A stretch of 64,000 bases of DNA. It comes from Tilletia caries. Lineage: Eukaryota; Basidiomycota; Exobasidiomycetes; Tilletiales; Tilletiaceae. Location of the stretch: contig JALUTQ010000001.1 of assembly GCA_032718865.1 (NCBI GenBank), positions 496,001-560,000 on the forward strand. Reading direction: 5' to 3'. Position 1 is the first letter of the stretch. Every line of letters begins with the position of its first letter. The notes beneath the pieces were generated by a model. It was not told the origin of the DNA and did not search any database. It saw only the letters and a list, made by a program, of their open reading frames with translations. A program made the position numbers and the translations under genes. Positions 57,562-64,000 of this stretch are shown one piece after another.

Positions 57562-57975
57562 GTGCCACAGCTGATGCTTCTCCCGTGCGCACACATTTGT
57601 GCACTAGCGGCGTCTCTCAAAAAGGCTGCTGTCCTCTATACGCACAGCTACTGGTCAACCAAGCACTGGCGCGCAACCTACCAGAAGGCATACATTGTGG
57701 CCGAGCTCGACAATCTCGACGCCAACGAGCTCGATGCGCCTGATACCAGCACCCGCCAAAAGAAAGGACGCCCTCAAAAGCAGCGCCGCGAAGCTGGAAA
57801 GGGCGGAAGCTCTACGCGTGAGCCTGTAGCCGCGTTCTGTAGTCGGTGCGGACAAGCTGACCATACCGCCAGGCAGTGTCGCCTGCACATTAGTTTGCCC
57901 CCAACCTCAAATCATGTTTTCACTTCTCTTTCGCCCCTCAACGATGCAGTCATGTGTCTAACCCCAATACAATGA
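57562..57975 (+). pseudogene. Second MULE-type C-terminal fragment
   Basis: Frame includes SYWSTKHWRATYQKAYIV, KKGRPQKQRREAGKGG and a knuckle FCSRCGQADHTARQCRLH, ending at 57975. It is preceded at 57505-57555 by a repeat (TTGGGGCTGTTTGGCAATTT) that also occurs at 58984 and 61527. Confidence 0.55.
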
Positions 57976-58084
57976 ATTTTGATTTCGATTTTTTTTTTGA
58001 AAATTTTCGTACCCTCTCATGGTAAGATAAGCAGCGTACCATCCTGTGGTTTTTCGTTATCGATCGTACCATCCTGTGGTTTAC

Positions 58085-58895
58085 CTGAGCACGATGAGTG
58101 AGCCGGTGCCGTCCATAGTCGCGGCTAGATGGAGCCTCATCGTGTATTTGTTTTTCATGAAGGTGGCGTCCACTGTCACCCAGCGACGACAATAACCCCA
58201 GGCATGCCGCGAGGCACCAGGGCAGACGAATAGTCGCTCGAATTGATTATTAGGCGCCTCGTAGACCGCATGCGTGTGTTTGTCCGCAGCGATCAAGGCG
58301 TCCACATAGGCGGGCACGCGACGAAGCTCGCCACCTCGTCACCCAGGGAAGCGCCCATTATTTTTCGTTTAGCCTTGTATAATGCATGCACATTGGCCTC
58401 GTGCCCGAGAGAGTGCTTGAGCTGGGCTTGCATTGCTTTGCCGGAAGACTGGGCAGTGACGACCATGGTTTCTGTAACCTGTAAACACATAGATGCAGCA
58501 CATAGTCATAAAATGTCAACATGCATGCCCAGCTGCAGATCATGACTTAAGAGACAATAAAGCATAGGCACAAGCAAAAACAACATACTAACCTTAGCCA
58601 CGACAAGGTGATGATTACCATTGGAAGCCTTACTACCCTCTTTCACGACACCCAGACAAGTGTGAGCAGGTACGAGGCGGGTGATTTTGACCGTGCCATT
58701 GGTGGTCTTTGTCCGGACGCGAAAGGTGCAGTCGTCATGGTGACAACGCATGATGGTGTAGCTGGCCTCGGATTTGTGATACTTAGCGTTCCAACCCTCT
58801 GCGGCAGCAACTGCACGCACCTGCAGCTTGAAGGCGGCGACGGAGTCGAACTCCTGCTTAAGCTGAAGGGTGGGGATGTTGTTTTGGCTGCTCAT
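58085..58895 (-). pseudogene. MULE transposase N-terminal part (truncated)
   Basis: Exons 58895-58593 and 58478-58085. Exon 1 is a FAR1-like zinc domain: FDSVAAFKLQVRAVAAAEGW, MRCHHDDCTFRVRTKT, VKITRLVPAHTCLGVV. Exon 2 gives LKHSLGHEANVHALYKAKRK, then CRRWVTVDATFMKNKYTMRL with the first catalytic Asp and LAATMDGTGSLIVLR, ending at a GTAAAC donor. The rest of the DDE domain is missing: the next sequence is repeat DNA (ACCATCCTGTGGTTT). Confidence 0.7.
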
Positions 58896-59027
58896 GCTGA
58901 TGTGTGGCGTGTGTGGCGTCGGGAGGTGGGTTGATGGGGTTCACTCAAAGAGATAAAAGTCAACATCCAGCGCAGGACCAGTCAAATTGGGGCTGTTTGG
59001 CAATTGTTTTCAAATTGGGGCTGTTTG

Positions 59028-59278
59028 TGTGCTGGATGACCAGCGCTCTCTATCTTATCTCCTTTCTCTTATCTCCTCTTCTCCCCTTTCTCTCACGCAC
59101 TCCGCATAGCAACAACTCAACCTCCACTTTCTCACGCCCTTCTTCCAGTCACACTTTTCCTTCACGCTTCCCATTGTACGTAGTCCTGGCTTCCTCATCG
59201 ATCAATTCTCACTCAGCATTCAGCATTTGCACCTTTTCTTTTGGCTTTGGACGCCGACTGATCTGGTCATCTCTGACA
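59028..59278 (+). repeat. 5' LTR of the gag-only element
   Basis: Starts TGTGCTGGATGACC, ends CATCTCTGACA; followed by the primer site (59279-59293). One clear difference from the right LTR (TACGTAG/TACTTAG). Confidence 0.9.
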
Positions 59279-59624
59279 TGGTGATGAGAGTGGATTTGTT
59301 CTGCTGAGCGACCGACGCAGGCCGAGCGACCCACTTCCCCCCTCCCACGACCTTCTGCCATCTTCACTCCCTCGACCCTCACTCTTACCATCTCCTGAAG
59401 ACCACCTTTTTGCCTTGTGCCCTTTGTTCTTACAGACGCCCACAGCCTTCACATACAGACACCCCCACTCTACTTCACCCACTTCACTCGACCATCACAC
59501 CACACCAACCACACACATACTACCTCTTCCTCAAGACCCTTCATCTGCTTCCCGCACCTTGCTTCCACAGACTCCGACACCGCCCGCCCGCGCGACTCGT
59601 CCTCACAACCGTCCGAGACTCGCC

Positions 59625-60713
59625 ATGTCTGGTCGACAGTCACCTTTGCTTCCTGGCGAGGTCGGATCCGTCTCTGCTTCCTCTTCTTCCGCTGAGGCCC
59701 CGCTCGACAGCACCGCCACCGCTCTCGCGAACATTCTGGCCGAGGTCGGCGGACTGCGGCGCTCGATTCAACGCCTCGACGAACGGATGGACACAGTGGT
59801 GGACAGGGTCGGCCGGATGGAAACTTGGATCCCCAACGACGGGGGAGATACGTCCTCGGATCGCCAGCTCGACGCCGGTTCCATCGACGACACCGACCGA
59901 CCCACCATCACCCGCCTCGATCCGGCCCTCACACACGCGGCCGTCACGTCCTCAATCGATCCGACACGCGATCTTCCACCCCACCTCATACCCCGCTCAT
60001 CCATACAACCCCCTGCTGCCCGCCAAGTTGATTCTGGCGGCCCCGAGTCTACACGCGCCGGATCTGAGCGCGCGGTGTCCGAGCACGCCGCGTCGCCCTC
60101 TCGTCCTCCTCGACCGGACAGAGCCGCTGGTCGCTCCGCTACTCCACACGAACTAAAGCCCCCGCAAGTCCAGGCGTTCCGCGCGCTTACCTCAAAGGAG
60201 AAGGCGGCCATCCAGCGCCTCTCTGCACTGCTCGGCCGGCCGGTCCGTGACTGCCTTGACGGCGACACTTCGCTAGACGATCTGCTGGCCGATCAAGTTC
60301 CGGGATCGAACGGGCAGCCCCAGCCCCGCGCACCATCTTCCACCACCAGTCCGGCTCGGCCCATCCCTCCGACCACCCCACCCGACTCCCCTCCGCTCCA
60401 CGTGCTCCTGCCAGCCTCTTCGACCGCACCAAGTCCTCCTTGGTCTCCCAAAGTTGCTGCTTCTCCCTCCTCCGGTTATGCGTTGCTTGACAGGGCGGTA
60501 ATCGCGTCGGATGCAGGGGACGACGAAGCGAATCGGCACCGGCGCGCGTGTCGTCAGCCGAACTTGGCCACCCCGACACCGCCTCCTCTTTTGGCCTCGC
60601 CTCTTACTCCGGTGGTCAAGAGGACCCGGATGCGGAGAACGGGTACGGCTGCTTGCTCTCCTCCCGCGGTGTGTTTTCTGCGCTGTCCACCTGGAACGGC
60701 TGGCCGGGGATAA
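59625..60713 (+). CDS. Gag-like protein of the LTR element
   Basis: From the ATG at 59625: MSGRQSPLLPGEVGSVSAS.., then a coiled coil ILAEVGGLRRSIQRLDERMD, a Pro/Ser-rich middle and FRALTSKEKAAIQRLSALLG. Near 60530 the sense appears to move to another frame that stays open into the right LTR (LSTWNGWPGISLFRHDQDHI, FDELNWLAYREVNLMALDPS). Either a frameshift or a second frame read by ribosomal shifting. No zinc knuckle is seen. Called gag-like from its position after the primer site; family not recognised. Confidence 0.45.
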   Translation: MSGRQSPLLPGEVGSVSASSSSAEAPLDSTATALANILAEVGGLRRSIQRLDERMDTVVDRVGRMETWIPNDGGDTSSDRQLDAGSIDDTDRPTITRLDPALTHAAVTSSIDPTRDLPPHLIPRSSIQPPAARQVDSGGPESTRAGSERAVSEHAASPSRPPRPDRAAGRSATPHELKPPQVQAFRALTSKEKAAIQRLSALLGRPVRDCLDGDTSLDDLLADQVPGSNGQPQPRAPSSTTSPARPIPPTTPPDSPPLHVLLPASSTAPSPPWSPKVAASPSSGYALLDRAVIASDAGDDEANRHRRACRQPNLATPTPPPLLASPLTPVVKRTRMRRTGTAACSPPAVCFLRCPPGTAGRG

Positions 60714-61275
60714 GCCTGTTCCGCCACGACCAGGATCACATCAAACACACGCTCCAGGCGGCGCATGTATGCACACGCATCTGGCTCGAACAGACGATGG
60801 CGGTCGACACTGCCGTAGTTTATCCAACCCGCTTCCCCCACCGTTCCACAGTCCACTACCATACAGGCGGCATGGCCTTCGACGAGCTCAACTGGCTGGC
60901 CTACCGTGAAGTCAACCTCATGGCTCTGGATCCTTCAACTCCGGCCCTCTCACTCCACCCCTCTCGTCAGTCGTCACACACACCGGCTAAAGCACCATTC
61001 CACTCGTCAGCACTCAGCAGCCCGCTTGTTGTTCCCGCGACTCCGCCCCGACCGAGACCAACTTCGGTATCAACATCGGTACTCGGTTCGGGCGCACGCA
61101 TTTTCACACCACTCTTGCCTTCAATTACCTTCGATTCATACAGCTTCAGGTCCATTGCCATTCCAGCCACCCTCTCTTCGCATGCGCCCGTCACCAATCG
61201 GCCTGCTCCTCTCATGCCCGCTGCCCTTCCCAGTTTCGATCACGACTCGGGACAGTCGTCTTTTCCGTGGCGGCA

Positions 61276-61526
61276 CGTGCTGGATGACCAGCGCTCTCTA
61301 TCTTATCTCCTTTCTCTTATCTCCTCTTCTCCCCTTTCTCTCACGCACTCCGCATAGCAACAACTCAACCTCCACTTTCTCACGCCCTTCTTCCAGTCAC
61401 ACTTTTCCTTCACGCTTCCCATTGTACTTAGTCCTGGCTTCCTCATCGATCAATTCTCACTCAGCATTCAGCATTTGCACCTTTTCTTTTGGCTTTGGAC
61501 GCCGACTGATCTGGTCATCTCTGACA
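61276..61526 (+). repeat. 3' LTR of the gag-only element
   Basis: Direct copy of 59028-59278; first base C instead of T. Followed by the target duplication GTTTG. Confidence 0.9.
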
Positions 61527-61589
61527 GTTTGGCAATTTCGCCTCAGGATTGGGGCTGTTTGACAAATTTTTCGCACACCACAGCTGCAG

Positions 61590-62850
61590 GAGCTCTGGCT
61601 AGTCAGGGGTTCCGCCGCCAGTTTCACATTGTACTCTTTGCCCGTAGAGCCACGCACTAGACCAGTGTTCTCACTGGCTGGGGTGCAGTTGAGTTTGCGA
61701 GAGTGCTGAAGTGCCTCGATAAACAGGCTGTGGGGGTGTGGAGCTAGGATCTGCTTCCGAGGTAACATGGTCGATTCGTCGGCCCGGGAATGCATAGGAT
61801 GCCCAAAACTTGTGCGGAATTCCTCCATCCTCTGAGTCGCGCAAGTATTCTGCAGCACCGGTGCTGAGGGCCGCAAGCTCGGTCATCAGAGGTTTGAATT
61901 TGGAAGCGGTCTCGACTCCCGGCGTACACAAGGCGCCAGAAAATTTGACGTGCCGTCGCTCCGAAGCTCTTCTTGACGTTCTCGGCTAAGTGCCAACAGC
62001 AGTAGCCCTCGACGGCGCTAGGAAGAACGGTTTGAATTGCGTTCAATGGTCCCTTTTGTCGGTCCGAAATAACCGTCGTAGTAGAAGCGCCGACAGATAG
62101 GAAGGCCTGCAGCAGCGCGCGGAGAAACCACTCTCAACTGGCTTGGGTTTCACTTTGGACCAAACCCCAGGCGAGAATGACAAGGTTGTCGTCGGCGTCC
62201 ATAGCGGCAGCGAGCAGTAGAATCATTCCGTGTTGATTTTTGGTCCATGTGCCATCGATTGCGAAGAAAGGTTTGCAATGAGGCCAGGCACTGCGAGCAG
62301 CACCGGAGCACACGAAAGCACAGGAAGAGCGACCGTTCTCTGCCTTATGCTCAACATGCGCGTCCGCGTCGTTGGTTTTGACGAGACGGAGCCACGCTTC
62401 GATCTGCCGAAACTCCGCTAGTTGGTCTTCTTGACGCGAGCCCAAAATTGCGAGTCGAGCTTTATTGGCTGACTGCTGCGGCACACTGATGCCGTGGACC
62501 TGTTTCAGATGTGAAACAATCTGGGCATCTTTGGTTGAGTGATCCACTGTTATGTTATTGCGAATCTGAATGCAGGCAAGAGAGCAGTGTAAGGTTAGCG
62601 CGTATGCAGTGGTTAAACATGCTGGATTTTGTTGTTGCTCACCAGCTCGACTAGGTACTTATGGTCATGATACTTCGCTCTCTTCGGATCTCCAAGCCCG
62701 GCACAGGTGTGCCCCTCCTGAAACACAGTGACCTGGAAACGCTCCAGCTCGTTGTTGTATTTGGCTCGCACGCGGAAATTGCAGGTGGTGCTACTGCGCT
62801 GGCAGACAGCGATAGCCCAGTCCTTTTTCGACGCTGCTTACTTGTGTGGG
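61590..62850 (-). pseudogene. MULE transposase, decayed
   Basis: Exon 1 (about 62850-62642) has the N-terminal zinc domain: TCNFRVRAKYNNELERFQVT, FQEGHTCAGLGD. After an intron, exon 2 reads NNITVDHSTKDAQIVSHLKQ, FVCSGAARSAWPHCKPFFAI then DGTWTKNQHGMILLLAAAMD (first Asp) and VILAWGLVQSETQAS*EWFL, where a TGA at 62136-62134 replaces what is probably Trp. It continues with TTTVISDRQKGPLNAIQTVL (second Asp) and EGYCCWHLAENVKKSFGAT (Glu). A frameshift follows near 61925 (to SKFKPLMTELAAL, HKFWASYAFPGRRIDHVTS). Confidence 0.75.
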
Positions 62851-62952
62851 AATTGATGGGTCGCTCGCTGCTACATGAGATGAAACGGCAATTGAAAATT
62901 TTCGTACCCTCTCATGGTAAGATAAGGAGCGTACCATCCTGTGGTTTACCTC

Positions 62953-63500
62953 TTCACGCCGCGCACCTTACCACCTCTTCATCTCAACCAAAACGGCTCA
63001 TACTTGTCCTGATGGTAGCTTGTCTCCATACCTACCTGTGGGTATTCATTTGAGATGCCAGTGTTTAGTGGCATCCACCCGAATTCGTGGTGGATGCATT
63101 CCTCAAAAGGTGTTGGTTTTCGTGAACCAAAACTTTCTGACAATGGGCTAGTGCCTGACCTCACTCATCACTATGAGTACTCTCAACAAGGAAACATCAT
63201 GTACAGCCGCGACCAGTGTTGAACATTATACTATAGTATACTGTTTTCAGGGGCTCGGGTAGTATACTCCATATTACCTTTGGTCGTCGGGAGGGCGAAG
63301 GTAGTATTAAGTATATAGGATAGAATAGTATGATAGTATTTCCTATAATATTACTATACTCCAAGGCCAAAAAGGGGTAGTACTATAGTATTATGATATT
63401 ACTACCATAGTATGCGCAAATTTTCCATCATACTATAGTAGTAGTATAATACTTAAATACTTAAATACTTCCTTCTCAAACGCAATCCAGGCAAAGACAA
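62953..63500. repeat. Direct repeat, copy 2 (with 56180-56733)
   Basis: Same sequence as 56180-56727, including the truncated family F MITE starting at 63214. Just before it, 62893-62951 repeats 57997-58083 (CGTACCCTCTCATGGTAAGA..CCATCCTGTGGTTTACC). Confidence 0.85.
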
Positions 63501-63567
63501 CATACTATACTAGTGCTATACTAGTGCTATACTAGTGCTATAGTAATAGTATACGCATACTACAGTC

Positions 63568-64000
63568 CAGGGCTCGGCACGACTAGGGGATTTTACGACT
63601 ATTACGACTATAGCCTCGAGCGACCATGAGCGACTATAGTCATAGCCGCTGATAGTCGCACTTACGACTATGGCTATGACCATGCTCCAGAAAATGTAAG
63701 ACAATAGTCGCCATAGTCGTTAAAAATCTGGTCTAAAATTGATTTTGCGACTATAGTCGGACAATAGCTGGACGTCAAGGCTATAGTCGCAGCAAACAAT
63801 TTGGCTATAGTCCGACTATAGCATTTCATGGTCTGACTATAGCTTGGAGTTGCGACTATAGCTGCAGGCCCGACCGCCACCGCTATAGCCAGACTATGAC
63901 ATCCATCGCCCATGAAACACTATAGCCAGTCATAGTGCGACTATTATCGTTGGATAGTCGAACCATAGCCTGACTATATCCGATTTTAGATAATGAAAGG
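63568..64000. mobile_element. hAT-type MITE, family D (CGACTATAGTCG words), left end only
   Basis: Starts CAGGGCTCGGCACGACTAG within the family F copy and runs to the window edge. The interior consists of CGACTATAGTCG and GACTATAGCC-like words in both orientations. The right end is outside the window. Confidence 0.6.

Larger units (their letters stand above)
59028..61526 (+). mobile_element. Gag-only LTR retrotransposon (non-autonomous)
   Basis: 2499 bp with two 251-bp direct LTRs (59028-59278, 61276-61526) that differ at very few bases, a 5-bp target duplication GTTTG (59023-59027 and 61527-61531), TG..CA ends and a primer site TGGTGATGAGAGTGG directly after the left LTR. The internal ~2 kb encodes no protease, reverse transcriptase or integrase. 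It is inserted in a CAAATTGGGGCTGTTTG sequence linked to the MULE copies. Confidence 0.9.

Overview
The window looks like nuclear DNA of a basidiomycete fungus. Genes are split by short introns (about 50-120 nt) with GT..AG ends. The protein families are fungal housekeeping ones (GPI inositol-deacylase, cysteinyl-tRNA synthetase, EMC6, DUF4246). The mobile elements are those that are abundant in basidiomycetes: KDZ transposases, a DUF6589 gene, a SWIM-type KDZ relative, Ty3/Gypsy, hAT, MULE and PIF/Harbinger. The sequence does not let me name a species. All gene models come from reading frames and splice signals by eye.

Layout. 1-10.2 kb: edge of a Q/Y-rich gene, a small basic protein, a two-TM protein, a decayed dolichol-phosphate mannose synthase (DPM1) copy, a KDZ transposase with a divergent BED-finger gene, and a decayed LrgB-type membrane protein. 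10.5-11.3 kb: a MITE with internal tandem arrays and a 10-bp target duplication. 11.5-23.1 kb: the quiet conserved block, with a DUF4246 protein, a GPI inositol-deacylase whose reading frame runs on into a Vma22-like domain, cysteinyl-tRNA synthetase (divergent from the deacylase) and EMC6 with an 11-nt last exon. 23.4-44 kb: accessory DNA, with a frameshifted SWIM/KDZ transposase, an unidentified six-exon gene, a DUF6589 gene split by a young Gypsy element (30068-35857), a decayed UTP5 C-terminus, a RecQ-like helicase and a broken Harbinger transposase. 44-64 kb: nested repeats, including LTRs, a hAT element inside an LTR with a MITE inside the hAT gene, several hAT-type MITE families, MULE fragments and a gag-only LTR element (59028-61526).

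Main points. (1) In the Gypsy pol protein the RNase H domain is split: its first strand follows the reverse transcriptase but the rest lies after the integrase. (2) Several MITEs share hAT-like ends and 8-bp target duplications, yet each interior is built from its own short self-complementary word. (3) Two LTR elements share one tRNA primer site, and a third LTR copy is joined to a tRNA-like sequence carrying the same 3' end with CCA. (4) Decayed copies of genes that are normally essential or conserved (DPM1, UTP5, an LrgB protein) sit here; the DPM1 relic appears to carry a micro-inversion.

Some single-base frameshifts fall in homopolymers and could be sequencing errors. The stop codons in DPM1, LrgB, gag and MULE2 are harder to explain that way.
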